Shown: positions 15,530-27,190 of the stretch, one piece after another
How positions within the stretch are numbered: the stretch's first letter is position 1
Layout of the letters: each line of letters starts with the position of its first letter
DNA from: Paludibacteraceae bacterium
GTDB lineage: Bacteria; Bacteroidota; Bacteroidia; Bacteroidales; Paludibacteraceae
NCBI GenBank assembly: GCA_905233415.1
Contig: CAJOEX010000017.1
Coordinates: 1-40,200, forward strand
Length of the DNA stretch: 40,200 nucleotides
Direction of reading: 5' to 3'
Translations under genes and position numbers: made by a program
Notes under the pieces: generated by a model
The model's input: only the letters and a program-made list of their open reading frames with translations
Databases searched by the model: none
What the model was told of the DNA's origin: nothing

Positions 15530-16405
15530 TTAGAAGCGCTCCAGAACGGTTTTAATCAGTTCTTTTACGCGAGGTTTGTAGTCAGTATTGGCAGCTTCGG
15601 CTTTGCGTTGTGCGATTACACAGCAAACAGTCATAGCCTTGTGTCCCATATGAAGTGCAAGACCGGCGATGCAACTACCTTCCATCTCGTAGTTGGTGAT
15701 TCGTTGTCCTTCATAACGGAACGCGCTAATCTTCTCGTTGATATCCGGCACAGCGATAGGTACACGCAAAACGCGACCTTGCGGGCCATAGAAACCGTTG
15801 GCAGCAATCGTGCAACCACGCATCATATCGTCTTTTGCGATACGGTCAACAAGTTCAGGATTAGCAGCCACCACATAAGGACGCGCAGCCTTTTTCGGAT
15901 ATCCGATGAAGTCCACCAGCGCCTCTTCGAAGCCGACATCAGCTATTTTGTCACGGTCGTGATAGAATGCCAGGACACCGTCAAAACCAATCGATTTCTG
16001 ACTTACAAGGAAAGTGCCCAGAGGAATATCCTCCTGCATACCTCCACAAGTACCGATACGGATAATCTCCAGATGACGCGGCTCTGCATTCTCTTCACGC
16101 GTGTTGTAATTGATATTCGCAAGCGAGTCGATTTCGTTCATAACGATATCGCAGTTGTCAGTACCAATACCAGTAGAGATACACGAGATTCGTTTTCCCT
16201 TGTATTTTCCGGTAATTGTGTGGAACTCGCGGCTTTGTACATCGCATTCAATACTGCCTTCATCGAAGAAGGATGCTACAATATTTACGCGGTCCTGATC
16301 CCCTACAAGAATAATCTTATCTGCGAGGAATTCGGGTTTAAGGTGCAGATGAAATGCACTGCCATCTGCATTGATAATCAATTGACTTGCTGGAAATGTT
16401 TTCAT
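15530..16405 (-). CDS. Nucleoside phosphorylase (uridine phosphorylase-like)
   Basis: The start is the ATG at 16403-16405 (MKTFPASQLIINADG), giving 291 residues; an upstream in-frame ATG adds 11 unlikely residues. PNP_UDP_1 family blocks are visible: IILVGDQDRV, ISTGIGTDNCDIV (phosphate site), IRIGTCGGMQ, and TNYEMEGSCIAGLALHMG, whose Met-Glu pair binds the ribose. The enzyme splits a nucleoside with phosphate to base plus ribose-1-phosphate for salvage. The family layout resembles uridine phosphorylase, but exact substrate cannot be fixed from sequence alone. Confidence 0.88.
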   Translation of the reverse strand: MKTFPASQLIINADGSAFHLHLKPEFLADKIILVGDQDRVNIVASFFDEGSIECDVQSREFHTITGKYKGKRISCISTGIGTDNCDIVMNEIDSLANINYNTREENAEPRHLEIIRIGTCGGMQEDIPLGTFLVSQKSIGFDGVLAFYHDRDKIADVGFEEALVDFIGYPKKAARPYVVAANPELVDRIAKDDMMRGCTIAANGFYGPQGRVLRVPIAVPDINEKISAFRYEGQRITNYEMEGSCIAGLALHMGHKAMTVCCVIAQRKAEAANTDYKPRVKELIKTVLERF

Positions 16406-16449
16406 AATTTCTGTGTTTTTATGGTTAATAAAATTCATTCTTCAATTTT

Positions 16450-16755
16450 CTACGCTTCGCCACCACCAAATGACATCGGAATCGTACTGCCCTTGGCCGG
16501 GTGTCCAGAGAGTTGGATTGTGCCGAATTGGTTTTCATACTTCGCAAGATTATCCTGCAACGCAAAAAGCAAACGTTTTGCATGTTCGGGAGCTAAAATC
16601 ACGCGGGATTTGACATTAGCCTCTTTTATCCCCGGCAACATACGGACAAAGTCCAGAATGAACTCTGACGACGAATGCGAAATGATAGCCAAATTAGCGT
16701 ATGTTCCGTCTGCTATTTCAGGCGAAAGTTTAATGTTTAATTGTTGTTCTGCCAT
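16450..16755 (-). CDS. DUF3467 family protein
   Basis: This is a 101-residue soluble protein. Residues such as IADGTYANLAIISHSSSEF, FVRMLPGI and KSRVILAPEHAKRLLFAL match the small DUF3467 family widespread in Bacteroidetes and some other phyla. The family has no known biochemical role. It lies between the glycosyltransferase (37-nt gap) and the nucleoside phosphorylase (44-nt gap), in one apparent operon. Confidence 0.9.
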   Translation of the reverse strand: MAEQQLNIKLSPEIADGTYANLAIISHSSSEFILDFVRMLPGIKEANVKSRVILAPEHAKRLLFALQDNLAKYENQFGTIQLSGHPAKGSTIPMSFGGGEA

Positions 16756-16792
16756 AGTTTTATAAACGTTAATTGGTTGATATGTTTATTCA

Positions 16793-17941
16793 TTACCATT
16801 TATTTCTTTTCTTGCCTGCCATAGCAGCAAGAGTTACAAGCGGTTGGAAGATGTCGTACCACATCAGTTCGAGGCCGATAGCTGGTTGCCCGAGTTTGCG
16901 GGCGCTTCTGTTCAGAATAACCAACTGGACAATAAGCCGTGCTACCAGCAATGCCCAAGCAAGACACATTGACAGCGGTTCACCCAACACAAACAGTGCT
17001 ATCACCATTCCGTAGAACAAGCCGCGCATAATAGGTTCGTGCACCAAGTGGTGCTTTGTTGCCGATTTGTATGCAGGCGAAACGGAAAGATGTCTTCGCT
17101 TCTGCTGCCACCATTCTTTCCAAGACATTTTTGGGACCGACCATGTGACACTTTCGGGCGTACAAACAGGAACAGTATTCGTATTTGTGGCAACCTTATT
17201 GACAAAGAGGTCATCGTCACCAGCATAAGATGTCATCTGGTCACTAAAACCACCATGTTCAAAGAACATCTGCTTGCGATACACCAAATTCCGTCCGACC
17301 CCCATATAGGGCTTTCCGGTTGCTGCAGCACCGAGGTAATGCAGCCCGTTAAAAAGCGTCTCATATTGAATAACGTCGTTCAATAACGTCGGTTTCACGA
17401 AATATGCTCCAAATCCGAGAACAACTTCCGTTTCCGGCTTTTCAAAACCTGCCATTACTGCTGAAATCCAATGTTTGGACTCAGGCCTGCAGTCAGCGTC
17501 CGTCAACAGCATATAATCATATCTGGCAGCCTTGGCAGCCAGCGTCAAACCGAGTTTCTTCGTACTACGGACCCGTGCTCCACGCGGTACAAACGTTGTC
17601 CGTACACGCGAATCCGTCAGCATATAATCATCAATGATCGCTTGAGTATCGTCTTCTGAACCATCGTTCACGATAATCACCTCAAACAAAGGATAATCCT
17701 GTGTAAGAAGACTTTGGATGTAGTTTCGAAGGTTATCTCCCTCATTCCTCGCGCACACTATCACCGAAACCGGGAGGCGTGTCTCACAAGTCTCAATGCC
17801 GGCAGTCCCATTTCTTGTAGCGAAACAACCTCTTATCCGCATATAGTGAATATAGAAATACACCTCATACGCGAATGCCAACAGCAACGCGCCTGCAAAG
17901 ATCAACTCCAACGACGATATGTCAAAAACGCCTATACTCAA
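16793..17941 (-). CDS. Membrane-anchored family 2 glycosyltransferase
   Basis: This 382-residue protein has an N-terminal transmembrane helix (~10-33), a GT2 GT-A catalytic domain (~55-290) and C-terminal hydrophobic helices (~305-375). Catalytic elements are VSVIVCARNEGDN, VNDGSEDDT, the DxD-type TDADC, AGDDDLF (acidic base motif), and QQKRRH in place of QxxRW. The architecture resembles polysaccharide- or glycolipid-synthesising GT2 enzymes; donor and acceptor are not predictable. The start appears to be TTG (17939-17941), overlapping the TGA of the SGNH gene as TTGA, which suggests translational coupling. The nearest in-frame ATG would remove the anchor. Confidence 0.87.
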   Translation of the reverse strand: MSIGVFDISSLELIFAGALLLAFAYEVYFYIHYMRIRGCFATRNGTAGIETCETRLPVSVIVCARNEGDNLRNYIQSLLTQDYPLFEVIIVNDGSEDDTQAIIDDYMLTDSRVRTTFVPRGARVRSTKKLGLTLAAKAARYDYMLLTDADCRPESKHWISAVMAGFEKPETEVVLGFGAYFVKPTLLNDVIQYETLFNGLHYLGAAATGKPYMGVGRNLVYRKQMFFEHGGFSDQMTSYAGDDDLFVNKVATNTNTVPVCTPESVTWSVPKMSWKEWWQQKRRHLSVSPAYKSATKHHLVHEPIMRGLFYGMVIALFVLGEPLSMCLAWALLVARLIVQLVILNRSARKLGQPAIGLELMWYDIFQPLVTLAAMAGKKRNKW

Positions 17942-18630
17942 AATCCTTTGACATGTTGCTCTTTAGCAGCTTGCACGACCATATTGGCAACTGTCATGGC
18001 CCCCTGTTCGCTCAAACGAACAGAATCACCTGCTGCAAAATAATCATTTGCATTTCCTGCACCTTTGATTTCAAGCAAGGACGCTGTCAGTTCTTCCACA
18101 TCAAGCAACGGTAAATGAGCATGTGCAGCTACACGACGAACGCCTTCTGCATATGCACCGTGACGAGGATAAAGCACATCATCCTTGAAGAATTTCTTTG
18201 CTGTCGGAGTCAGCAATGCCACTTTCAGACCCTTCTTCTGCGCTTCCTTAATCATCTGCAGAAGATTATTCTCAAAGTTCTCTAACGATGAATAGTGGCG
18301 GGAATCCTCCTCGTCATACTCGTGATGGCCAAACTGAATAAACACAACCGCACCTCTGCCCGCACGAGAGAGAAGATTGCTCCATTGTCCCTCATCCAAG
18401 ACAGATTTGGTGGTAGCACCATCAACGGCATGATTCTCTACAACTGCGTCCGCAGGCAAATATTGCGGAAGTTTTTGCCCCCAACCTACAGGAGCAGACG
18501 GTGTGATGTCCTCACTTTGGGTTAACTCTGCCATTGTTTCATCACCGATAAGAAATACAGAGAGCGGTTTCTTTGCGAACAAGCCGGTCACCACCATTGT
18601 CGCAACGAATAAAATAATTAATTTTTTCAT
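17938..18630 (-). CDS. SGNH-fold protein of the rhamnogalacturonan acetylesterase type, catalytic residues lost
   Basis: From ATG 18628-18630 (MKKLIILFVATMVVTGLFA, a signal peptide) the product has 230 residues; another ATG lies 7 codons upstream. The fold markers of rhamnogalacturonan acetylesterase-like SGNH hydrolases are clear: WGQKLPQYL, VENHAVDGATTKSVLDEGQW and VVFIQFGH. The catalytic residues differ, however. Block I reads IGDETMA where the family has GDST (nucleophile Ser to Glu). Block III reads FGHHEYD instead of GHND. Block V reads DSVRLSEQGA where DxxH is expected (His to Arg). It is probably a periplasmic pseudoenzyme, perhaps binding glycans or serving the adjacent glycosyltransferase; the latter is inference. 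It leads the operon. Confidence 0.8.
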   Translation of the reverse strand: MKKLIILFVATMVVTGLFAKKPLSVFLIGDETMAELTQSEDITPSAPVGWGQKLPQYLPADAVVENHAVDGATTKSVLDEGQWSNLLSRAGRGAVVFIQFGHHEYDEEDSRHYSSLENFENNLLQMIKEAQKKGLKVALLTPTAKKFFKDDVLYPRHGAYAEGVRRVAAHAHLPLLDVEELTASLLEIKGAGNANDYFAAGDSVRLSEQGAMTVANMVVQAAKEQHVKGF

Positions 18631-18692
18631 GTTATTTTTATTTAATTTCAAACAATTCGTCTATAATTCCCAATACTTTCCCAATTTGGCGG

Positions 18693-18724
18693 CAAAGGTA
18701 CAAATATATTTTTATTTATGCAAA
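18693..18724 (-). promoter_or_regulatory. Promoter of the SGNH-GT2 operon
   Basis: Reading the minus strand, TTTG (18721-18724), a 20-nt spacer and TACCTTTG (18693-18700) match the consensus. The transcript would begin near 18687, about 57 nt before the start codon. Between it and the rpoC terminator lies a small perfect palindrome TACGCC-TTT-GGCGTA (18750-18764). Confidence 0.7.
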
Positions 18725-18871
18725 TAAAAAAGCCGTTTTTCGTAAAATTTACGCCTTTGGCGTATAGTTTCCATAATTTTCATTGTCCCAGTCTCCTTGA
18801 TTTAGCTCACAATGTAGGAAATTTATGCCGCTTTTTCATATACCGAAAGCATAGTCATTGGCAGCAACTAT

Positions 18872-18906
18872 AAAAACAAGAGGCGGCGCAAATGCGCCGC
18901 CTCTTG
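18872..18906 (-). terminator. Rho-independent terminator after rpoC
   Basis: On the minus strand a perfect 14-bp G+C-rich inverted repeat, CAAGAGGCGGCGCA (18877-18890) with TGCGCCGCCTCTTG (18893-18906), is followed by TTTTT (18872-18876). It starts 9 nt after the rpoC stop and ends the rpoBC transcript. Confidence 0.9.
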
Positions 18907-18914
18907 AGGAATTA

Positions 18915-21900
18915 TTATTCGTCCACTTGCTGGAGACGAGCCTCAGCAGCTTCTCGTGCTGCCTGAATGGCGGCATACTCTTCAGCATTGTGAACAGAGA
19001 TACGTTGGAATTCGCGCAGACCCGTACCGGCAGGAATGAGGTTACCGCAGATAACATTCTCCTTCATACCTTCGAGATAGTCCACACGTCCTTGAATAGC
19101 AGCCTCATTGAGAACCTTGGTGGTCTCTTGGAAGGAAGCTGCGGACATGAATGACTTGGTTCCGAGTGCAGCACGCGTGATACCTTGCAGAATCTGCGAA
19201 GCGGTAGCGCACACGGCTTCACGGGCAACCACAACCTTCTTGTCCCGACGGCGAAGCGACGAATTTTCGTCATGCAAACGACGGGCGGTGATAATCTGAC
19301 CAGCGCGGAGGACTTCACTGTCACCGGCATCGGTAACGACTTTCTTGCCCCATATACGGTCGTTCTCATCCAAGAAGTCCATCTTATCAACCACTTGTCC
19401 TTCGAGGTACCGTGTATCACCGGCCTCCTGAATCATCACCTTGCGCATCATCTGACGCACGATGATTTCAAAGTGCTTGTCGTTGATTTCCACTCCCTGG
19501 AGACGGTAAACAGCCTGTGCCTCGTTAACAATGTAATCCTGCACGGCGGTGGGGCCCTTGATAGCAAGGATATCATCCGGCGTTACAGCACCGTCTGACA
19601 ACGGAGTTCCGGCACGTACATAGTCCCCTTCCTGAACCAATATCTGCTTGGTAAGCGGAATAAGATATGACTTCACCTCACCGAGTTTAGAGGTAACGGA
19701 CAGTTCGCGGTTTCCACGTTTAATCTTACCGAAAGTCACTTCACCGTCGATTTCGGCAACGATAGCAGGGTTAGACGGGTTACGTGCCTCAAAGAGCTCG
19801 GTAACACGCGGCAGACCACCTGTAATATCACCGGCAGTACCGAAGGAACGCGTAATGGTGAACAGGAGGTCACCAACCTTGATGGTATCGCCATCCTGGT
19901 GTACGAGCATAGCCTTAGTCGGCAGGTTGTACGTACGGAGTATATTGCCATTAGCATCCACGATGTGTGCAGCAGGCATCTTGGTCTTATCCTTGGAGTC
20001 GGTGATATGTACTTCCTTCTTACCAGTTTGCTCGTCGGTTTCAGTTTTGGCGGTTACACCCTCAATAACGTCTTCGTACTGGAGTTTACCGTCCTGCTCA
20101 ATAACGAGAGAAGCCTTGTAAGGATCCCATTCGCAGACTTGTTGCCCCTTTTCGTAAGATTGACCGGGTTCAACGAAGAGTTTTGAAGCGTATGGGATAT
20201 TGAAGGTCGTGAGAACTACACCTGTGTTCTCATCCATGAGACGCATCTCATTGAGACGGCTGACAACGATGGTGTCACCGGCAGCAGTCTTGATGGTGCG
20301 GAGTTCGTCAATCTCAACCCGACCGTTATGCGGCAGCGCGTAGGTATTCTGTGTAGCAGCGTTACCTGCAACACCACCAGAGTGGAAGGTTCGCAGAGTA
20401 AGCTGTGTACCCGGCTCACCGATAGCCTGTGCAGCAATGACGCCGACAGCCTCACCTTTCTGAACCATCTGACGGGTGGCAAGGTTACGACCGTAGCACT
20501 TCGCGCAAACGCCGTGTTTGGCTTCGCAGGTCAATACCGAACGGATTTCGACCTCCTCGATACCGGCAGCCTCAATAGCCTTGCAAGCTTCTTCACGAAT
20601 CTCTTCGCCAGCTTCAACAATGAGATTGCCATCATTGTCAAGAATATCATGAACAGAGACACGACCGAGAATACGCTGTGTCAATGTTGCAACAACATTA
20701 TCATTCTGCTTGATAGCACGCGCTGTAAGACCACGAAGCGTACCGCAGTCCTCTTCTGTAATAATCACGTCATGCGATACGTCGACCAAACGACGTGTCA
20801 GATAACCGGCATCGGCCGTCTTCAAGGCAGTATCGGCAAGACCTTTGCGTGCACCGTGCGTAGAGATAAAGTACTCAAGCACAGACAAACCTTCCTTAAA
20901 GTTGGAAAGAATCGGGTTCTCAATGGTCTGACGGCCTTCAGCAGCACCGGCTTTCTGCGGTTTGGCCATAAGACCACGCATACCTGCTAACTGTTTAATC
21001 TGCTGTTTGGAACCACGGGCACCTGAGTCCATCATCATATATACGGAGTTGAAACCTTGGTCTGCTTCCTGCATGTGCTTCATGAGGACGTCAGTAACCT
21101 TGGCATCGACCTTGTTCCATGCGCCAACGACGTTATTATAACGCTCGTCGTCACCCATTTCACCGAAGTTATATAGCTCGGTGATGTTCTCGACTTCGGC
21201 ATTACCTTCAGCAACGAGTTCCGCTTTCTCTTCGGGGATCAGAATATCATTGAGGTTAAAGGATAGACCGCCTTCAAACGCCTTGCGGTAACCGAGGTTC
21301 TTGATATCATCCAAGAACTTAGCGGTACGAGCCACACCACAAGCCACAATCACCTTGGAGATGATTTTCTTTACCTCACCCTTCTTGAGAGTAACGTTCT
21401 GATAACCAACCTCTTCCGGTACGAATTCATTAACCATCACACGACCCGGAGTGGTCTCAATCAGTTGGTCATTAATACGCACTTTAACGTTGGCGTGGAT
21501 ATCCACTTTGCCTTCGCTGAGAGCGATATTGCACTCTTCGGGGCTATAGAATACCAGACCTTCACCTTTGACGCCTGAACGCGGTTTGGTAATGTAATAC
21601 AAACCGAGAATCATATCTTGCGAAGGCACGGTAATCGGGTTCCCGTTTGCAGGGTCAAGGATATTGTGTGAACCAAGCATGAGCAGTTGCGCTTCGAGAA
21701 TCGCTTCGTTAGACAGCGGCAAGTGCACAGCCATCTGGTCTCCATCAAAGTCGGCGTTAAATCCGGCACATGCCAGCGGGTGCAACTGAATAGCCTTACC
21801 CTCAATCATGCGAGGTTGGAACGCCAAGATACCGTGACGGTGCAGGGTCGGTGCACGGTTGAGCAGAACCGGATGTCCTTCCATTACGTGCTCCAAAATT

Positions 21901-23189
21901 TCCCAGATAACATCTTCCTTACGGTCGATGATACGTTTCGCGGACTTCACGGTCTTAACCATACCGCGCTCAATGAGTTTGCGGATGATAAACGGCTTAT
22001 AGAGCTCAGCCGCCATGTCTTTCGGCAGACCGCACTCATGCATCTTCAATTCAGGACCAACAACAATAACCGAACGAGCGGAATAGTCCACACGTTTACC
22101 AAGCAGGTTCTGACGGAAACGACCTTGCTTACCCTTCAGCGAGTCAGAGAGTGACTTCAACGGACGGTTAGCATCAGATTTGATAGCCGTAGTCTTGCGA
22201 GAGTTGTCGAACAAGCTGTCAACTGCCTCTTGGAGCATACGTTTCTCGTTACGCAGAATAACATCCGGCGCCTTGATCTCGATAAGGCGTTTGAGACGGT
22301 TATTACGAATAATCACACGGCGATAGAGGTCATTGAGGTCGGATGTAGCGAAACGTCCACCATCAAGCGGAACCAACGGACGCAACTCCGGAGGCGTAAC
22401 AGGGATAACCTGCAGAATCATCCACTCAGGACGGTTCTTGCCCTTGCTGGCACGGAAAGATTCAACGATTTGCAGGCGCTTGAGAGCGTCCTGTTTGCGT
22501 TGCATTGACGAATCCGTATCAGCGCGATGACGCAATTCGTAACTCAATCCGTCCAAATCAAGGTTTGCGAGTAACTCAAAAATAGCCTCTGCACCCATAC
22601 GGGCAATGAACTTCTCGGGATCGGAATCCTCAAGCTGGTCATTGTTCTCAGGCAGACGCGTCAAGAGTTCTTCGTACTCGTCCTCCTCCAGCAATGCACG
22701 GTCCTCAATGACAACATCACCAACGACTTGGCCGTTCATGGAGCCGGCTTGCAGCACAAGATACTTCTCGTAATAAATAACGGCTTCCAGTTTCTTGGTC
22801 GGAATACCGAGTAGGGCAGCCATCTTTGAGGGCAGCGAACGAAGATACCAGATATGTGCAACGGGCACAGCAAGACGAATATGTCCCATGCGCTCACGAC
22901 GCACTTTCTTCTCAGTTACCTCTACACCGCAACGCTCGCAGACGATGCCTTTGTAACGAATACGTTTGTACTTACCGCAGTGGCACTCATAGTCCTTTGT
23001 AGGACCAAAGATGCGCTCGCAGAACAAACCGTCACGTTCAGGCTTGTATGTACGGTAGTTAATCGTTTCCGGTTTGAGCACCTCACCATTGGATAATGCC
23101 ATAATCTCGTCCGGAGAAGCAAGTCCGATGGAAATTCTGGTGAAACCGGTTTTCTTTGTATTGGTTGTATTTTCTCTTTTAATTGCCAT
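18915..23189 (-). CDS. rpoC: DNA-directed RNA polymerase subunit beta'
   Basis: This 1424-residue protein is the full length expected in Bacteroidetes. The N-terminal zinc finger uses Cys69, Cys71, Cys84 and Cys87 (YECHCGKYK and GIVCERCG). The catalytic NADFDGD motif is at 478-484 and carries the three Mg-binding Asp residues. Later segments include the trigger-loop region and a second Cys set ([16 protein letters not shown]). It forms the active centre with beta. It follows rpoB after 39 nt and ends at a strong terminator. Confidence 0.98.
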   Translation of the reverse strand: MAIKRENTTNTKKTGFTRISIGLASPDEIMALSNGEVLKPETINYRTYKPERDGLFCERIFGPTKDYECHCGKYKRIRYKGIVCERCGVEVTEKKVRRERMGHIRLAVPVAHIWYLRSLPSKMAALLGIPTKKLEAVIYYEKYLVLQAGSMNGQVVGDVVIEDRALLEEDEYEELLTRLPENNDQLEDSDPEKFIARMGAEAIFELLANLDLDGLSYELRHRADTDSSMQRKQDALKRLQIVESFRASKGKNRPEWMILQVIPVTPPELRPLVPLDGGRFATSDLNDLYRRVIIRNNRLKRLIEIKAPDVILRNEKRMLQEAVDSLFDNSRKTTAIKSDANRPLKSLSDSLKGKQGRFRQNLLGKRVDYSARSVIVVGPELKMHECGLPKDMAAELYKPFIIRKLIERGMVKTVKSAKRIIDRKEDVIWEILEHVMEGHPVLLNRAPTLHRHGILAFQPRMIEGKAIQLHPLACAGFNADFDGDQMAVHLPLSNEAILEAQLLMLGSHNILDPANGNPITVPSQDMILGLYYITKPRSGVKGEGLVFYSPEECNIALSEGKVDIHANVKVRINDQLIETTPGRVMVNEFVPEEVGYQNVTLKKGEVKKIISKVIVACGVARTAKFLDDIKNLGYRKAFEGGLSFNLNDILIPEEKAELVAEGNAEVENITELYNFGEMGDDERYNNVVGAWNKVDAKVTDVLMKHMQEADQGFNSVYMMMDSGARGSKQQIKQLAGMRGLMAKPQKAGAAEGRQTIENPILSNFKEGLSVLEYFISTHGARKGLADTALKTADAGYLTRRLVDVSHDVIITEEDCGTLRGLTARAIKQNDNVVATLTQRILGRVSVHDILDNDGNLIVEAGEEIREEACKAIEAAGIEEVEIRSVLTCEAKHGVCAKCYGRNLATRQMVQKGEAVGVIAAQAIGEPGTQLTLRTFHSGGVAGNAATQNTYALPHNGRVEIDELRTIKTAAGDTIVVSRLNEMRLMDENTGVVLTTFNIPYASKLFVEPGQSYEKGQQVCEWDPYKASLVIEQDGKLQYEDVIEGVTAKTETDEQTGKKEVHITDSKDKTKMPAAHIVDANGNILRTYNLPTKAMLVHQDGDTIKVGDLLFTITRSFGTAGDITGGLPRVTELFEARNPSNPAIVAEIDGEVTFGKIKRGNRELSVTSKLGEVKSYLIPLTKQILVQEGDYVRAGTPLSDGAVTPDDILAIKGPTAVQDYIVNEAQAVYRLQGVEINDKHFEIIVRQMMRKVMIQEAGDTRYLEGQVVDKMDFLDENDRIWGKKVVTDAGDSEVLRAGQIITARRLHDENSSLRRRDKKVVVAREAVCATASQILQGITRAALGTKSFMSAASFQETTKVLNEAAIQGRVDYLEGMKENVICGNLIPAGTGLREFQRISVHNAEEYAAIQAAREAAEARLQQVDE

Positions 23190-23228
23190 AGTTGTATTGT
23201 TATTAAAGGGTTAATGAATTGTAAGCTG

Positions 23229-26200
23229 TTACTCCATAGTAATCGACAGAGCCAAGCCCTGCAATTCGTGTAACAATACATTAAGTGACTCGGGTAAGCC
23301 TGGAGTCGGCATCGGTTCGCCCTTAACGATAGCTTCGTAAGTACGGGCACGGCCGGTTACGTCATCAGACTTAACAGTCAGTATCTCCTGCAAGACATGA
23401 GCGGCACCGTGAGCTTCCAGTGCCCAAACCTCCATCTCACCGAAACGCTGACCACCGAATTGAGCCTTACCGCCAAGCGGCTGCTGTGTAATCAAGCTGT
23501 ACGGGCCAATCGAACGTGCGTGCATCTTATCGTCAACCATGTGACCGAGTTTCATGAAGTAGGTCACACCGACAGTTGCCATCTGGTCGAATGCTTCACC
23601 GGTACCACCATCGTAAAGTTGTGTCTTACCAGCACGCGGTAAACCGGCCTTGTCAGTCCATTCGTTAAGTGAATCAAGCGTGCAGCCGTCAAAGATAGGT
23701 GTAGCAAACTTAACGCCCAGCTCACGACCTGCCCACCCAAGGACAGCCTCAAAGATCTGACCGATGTTCATACGTGAAGGCACGCCCAGCGGGTTCAGTA
23801 CGATATCCACAGGAGTACCATCTGCCAAGAAAGGCATATCCTCCACGCGGACAATCTTACTAACGATACCCTTGTTACCGTGACGACCTGCCATCTTGTC
23901 ACCCACACGAATCTTACGTTTCTTCGCCACGTAAACCTTCGCCATTTGTATGATACCGTTGGGCAGTTCATCGCCAATCGTGAGGTTGAACTTCTCACGT
24001 TTGAGGTTAGCGTCGTACTCCTTATATTTATTAATATAGTTCATGATGCAACGGCGGACAAGGTCACTACGATGTTCATCAAGCGTCCAGTTATCCAACA
24101 TTACTGACATAAAATCAATTTGGTTGATGCGCTCTTTTGAGAACACCTGTGTCTTCGGAATCAACTCAGTACCAAGCAGGTCGTAAACGCCATTCGACTG
24201 ACGGTTTTTGAGCAAGGTTGCCAGTTTGTCCACAAGTTGCTCGCGAAGGCGTTCAACTTTAGCTTTGAACTGGTCGTCCATTTGAGCGATACGGAGTTTG
24301 TCTTCCATCTTCTGCTTGCGGTCCTTCATGGCACGCGAGTAGAGTTTTTTGTCAACAATCACACCATCCAACGACGGACTTGCCTTCAATGAGGCATCTT
24401 TCACGTCACCGGCTTTGTCACCAAAGATGGCTTTCAGCAACTTCTCTTCCGGACTCGGGTCTGTTTCACCCTTCGGGGTTATTTTACCAATCATGATGTC
24501 ACCGGGAGTGATGTGTGCACCGATACGGATAATACCATTTTCGTCCAAATCTTTTGTTGCATCCTCACTAACATTCGGAATATCGGCAGTGAATTCCTCC
24601 ATTCCACGCTTGGTTTCGCGCACCTCAAGCAGTTGCTCAACCACATGAACGGAAGTAAACATGTCCTCACGAACGATACGCTCGGAAAGCACAATGGCAT
24701 CCTCGTAGTTGTAACCCTTCCATGGAATATAGGCCACTTTCAGGTTCTTACCAAGAGCCAATTCGCCGTTCTCGGTAGCGAAACCTTCGGTCAGGATTTG
24801 TCCTGCCTCTACACGGTCTCCCTTGCGTACAATCGGACGCAGGTCTATCGTCGTGTTTTGATTCGTCTTCTGGAACTTCGGAAGGATATATTCTTTCTCG
24901 TCGGGTTCGAAGCTGATGAATGCTTCTTCTTCGCTGCGGTCATATTGGATACGGATATGGTCTGCATCTACAAAGGTAACGACACCTGCACCCTCTGAAA
25001 CAATTTGAGTACGGCTATCCTGAATCAGCTGACCTTCAATACCGGTTCCGACGATAGGAGCTTCATTGCGCAACAGAGGAACGGCCTGACGCATCATGTT
25101 CGAGCCCATCAATGCACGGTTAGCATCGTCATGCTCCAAGAACGGAATCAAAGCCGCAGCAATAGACGCAATCTGCGAAGGCGACACGTCCATCAAGTCA
25201 ATCTTATCCGGGGCTACAACCGGGAAATCGGCTTCAAAACGTGCCTTGACTTTGTTGCGGATAAACTTGCCGTCTTTGTCAAGCGGTGCATTACCTTGCG
25301 CTACCGTTTTATCTTCTTCGTCCTCGGCAGTCATATAAACCACGTCCTCATTATTGAGGTTCACCACGCCGTTAGCGGCTTTGCGGTACGGAGTCTCAAT
25401 GAAACCAAGGTCATTTATTTTAGCATAAATACAGAGACTTGAAATCAGACCGATGTTCGGACCTTCCGGAGTCTCAATCGGGCACAAACGACCATAGTGA
25501 GTATAGTGTACGTCACGCACCTCAAAACCTGCACGGTCACGGCTCAAACCACCGGGACCAAGAGCAGACATACGGCGCTTATGCGTAATCTCCGCCAACG
25601 GGTTCTGCTGGTCCATAAACTGACTCAAAGCGTTTGTTCCGAAATACGAGTTGATTACACTCGATATCGCCTTGGCGTTAATCAGGTCGGTCGGCGTAAA
25701 CACCTCATTGTCCCGAACGTTCATACGTTCACGGATTGTGCGGCTCATACGTGCCAAACCAATACCAAACTGGTTATATAGTTGTTCGCCAACGGTACGG
25801 ACACGACGGTTTGAAAGGTGGTCAATATCATCCACCTCGGCATTCGAGTTGATCAACTGCACAAGATATTTGATAATCTCAATCATATCTTCCTTCGTCA
25901 GCACACGCGTATCCTCCGAAATATGCATGTTGAGCTTGCGGTTGATACGATAACGTCCCACTTCACCGAGGTCATAACGTTTCTGAGAGAAGAACAGATT
26001 CTGAATCATCTCTCGCGCCGTTGCATCATCTGCCGGTTCGGCATTTCGCAACTGACGGTAGATATAAAGCACCGCTTCTTTCTCGGAACGAGCCGGGTCT
26101 TTCTGCAAGGTGTTGAAGATGATGGAGAAGTCTGATTCATGTGCTTCCTCCTTATGAAGGAGAATGGTCTTTACACCTGCTTCGAGAATGCGGTCGCAGA

Positions 26201-27041
26201 GTTCTTGCGTCAATTCTGTTTCACGCTCAATGATAACCTCATTACGTTCGATGGAAACGACTTCACCGGTATCTTCATCTACGAAATCTTCAGCCCATGA
26301 TTTCAATACATTACCGGCAAGTGTGCGGCCGACGATATTTTGCAGATTTTCCTTGTTAACCTTAATCTCTTCAGCCAGCCCGAAGCAGTCAAGAATGTCC
26401 TTGTCCGATTCGAAACCGATAGCACGAAGCAACGTGGTAACAGGGAGTTTCTTCTTACGGTCAATATATGCATACATGACCTTATTGATATCCGTTGCGA
26501 ACTCAATCCATGAGCCGCGGAAGGGGATAATACGAGCCGAATAGAGTTTCGTTCCGTTGCTGTGCATCGAAGTGCCGAAGAATACGCCCGGCGAACGATG
26601 CAACTGACTTACAACAACACGTTCAGCGCCGTTGATGACGAATGTTCCTTTCGGAGTCATGTAAGGAATTGTACCCAGGAACACGTCTTGAATAACCGTG
26701 TCAAAATCCTCATGATCAGGATCGGTACAATATAGTTTAAGTTTTGCCTTGAGAGGTACACTATAGGTCAAACCGCGCAGGATACACTCTTCAATCGTGT
26801 AGCGGGGCTGATCCACCTGGTAGTCAAGGAATTCCAAAATAAAGTTGTTTCTCGTGTCCGCAATCGGGAAAGTTTCCGAGAACACTTTGAACAAACCTTC
26901 CTTGCGGCGCTGTTCGGGAGTTGCATCCATCTGAACAAACTCACGGAAGGATTTAAGTTGAATGTCCAAAAAGTCAGGATAAGGCATCTGCTTCTGCATT
27001 GCCGAGAAATTGACTCTTTGTGTTTGTTTATTTGTAGCCAT
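23229..27041 (-). CDS. rpoB: DNA-directed RNA polymerase subunit beta
   Basis: This 1270-residue protein is complete and of normal Bacteroidetes length. The rifampicin-binding cluster ([20 protein letters not shown] and onward, ~471-500) keeps Asp477, His487 and Ser492, the equivalents of E. coli D516, H526 and S531, so there is no resistance change at those positions. Further conserved blocks are [30 protein letters not shown] and the C-terminal [19 protein letters not shown]. It lies between the rplL-rpoB hairpin and rpoC. Confidence 0.98.
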   Translation of the reverse strand: MATNKQTQRVNFSAMQKQMPYPDFLDIQLKSFREFVQMDATPEQRRKEGLFKVFSETFPIADTRNNFILEFLDYQVDQPRYTIEECILRGLTYSVPLKAKLKLYCTDPDHEDFDTVIQDVFLGTIPYMTPKGTFVINGAERVVVSQLHRSPGVFFGTSMHSNGTKLYSARIIPFRGSWIEFATDINKVMYAYIDRKKKLPVTTLLRAIGFESDKDILDCFGLAEEIKVNKENLQNIVGRTLAGNVLKSWAEDFVDEDTGEVVSIERNEVIIERETELTQELCDRILEAGVKTILLHKEEAHESDFSIIFNTLQKDPARSEKEAVLYIYRQLRNAEPADDATAREMIQNLFFSQKRYDLGEVGRYRINRKLNMHISEDTRVLTKEDMIEIIKYLVQLINSNAEVDDIDHLSNRRVRTVGEQLYNQFGIGLARMSRTIRERMNVRDNEVFTPTDLINAKAISSVINSYFGTNALSQFMDQQNPLAEITHKRRMSALGPGGLSRDRAGFEVRDVHYTHYGRLCPIETPEGPNIGLISSLCIYAKINDLGFIETPYRKAANGVVNLNNEDVVYMTAEDEEDKTVAQGNAPLDKDGKFIRNKVKARFEADFPVVAPDKIDLMDVSPSQIASIAAALIPFLEHDDANRALMGSNMMRQAVPLLRNEAPIVGTGIEGQLIQDSRTQIVSEGAGVVTFVDADHIRIQYDRSEEEAFISFEPDEKEYILPKFQKTNQNTTIDLRPIVRKGDRVEAGQILTEGFATENGELALGKNLKVAYIPWKGYNYEDAIVLSERIVREDMFTSVHVVEQLLEVRETKRGMEEFTADIPNVSEDATKDLDENGIIRIGAHITPGDIMIGKITPKGETDPSPEEKLLKAIFGDKAGDVKDASLKASPSLDGVIVDKKLYSRAMKDRKQKMEDKLRIAQMDDQFKAKVERLREQLVDKLATLLKNRQSNGVYDLLGTELIPKTQVFSKERINQIDFMSVMLDNWTLDEHRSDLVRRCIMNYINKYKEYDANLKREKFNLTIGDELPNGIIQMAKVYVAKKRKIRVGDKMAGRHGNKGIVSKIVRVEDMPFLADGTPVDIVLNPLGVPSRMNIGQIFEAVLGWAGRELGVKFATPIFDGCTLDSLNEWTDKAGLPRAGKTQLYDGGTGEAFDQMATVGVTYFMKLGHMVDDKMHARSIGPYSLITQQPLGGKAQFGGQRFGEMEVWALEAHGAAHVLQEILTVKSDDVTGRARTYEAIVKGEPMPTPGLPESLNVLLHELQGLALSITME

Positions 27042-27125
27042 TAATTGTTATTTAAGGTTTTTTAACCAAAATAGCGATAATTTTACCGAGAATTAACACT
27101 TTTTAACACTCGGTCCTTTTCAGAG

Positions 27126-27162
27126 AAAAAGGTTTAGACCCCAAAAAACAGGGATCTAAACC
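27126..27162 (-). terminator. Hairpin with T-tract between rplL and rpoB (attenuator)
   Basis: On the minus strand GGTTTAGATCCC pairs with GGGGTCTAAACC (one bulge or mismatch) around a T-rich loop at 27131-27162, followed by TTTTT (27126-27130). It sits 28 nt after rplL. In many bacteria a partial terminator here keeps ribosomal protein levels above polymerase; partial readthrough is inferred, because no other promoter for rpoB is evident. Confidence 0.8.
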
Positions 27163-27190
27163 GTGTAACCAGTGTCTTACCGGGTCGGTA

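Noticed and set aside
13529..16765. Plus-strand ORFs of 420, 206 and 432 codons
   Set aside because: Shadows of the M49 peptidase, nucleoside phosphorylase and DUF3467 genes, with no recognisable domains.
27085..27114. Second terminator before rpoB (ACCGAG...CTCGGT)
   Set aside because: A stem of six pairs with an 18-nt loop is too weak to claim.
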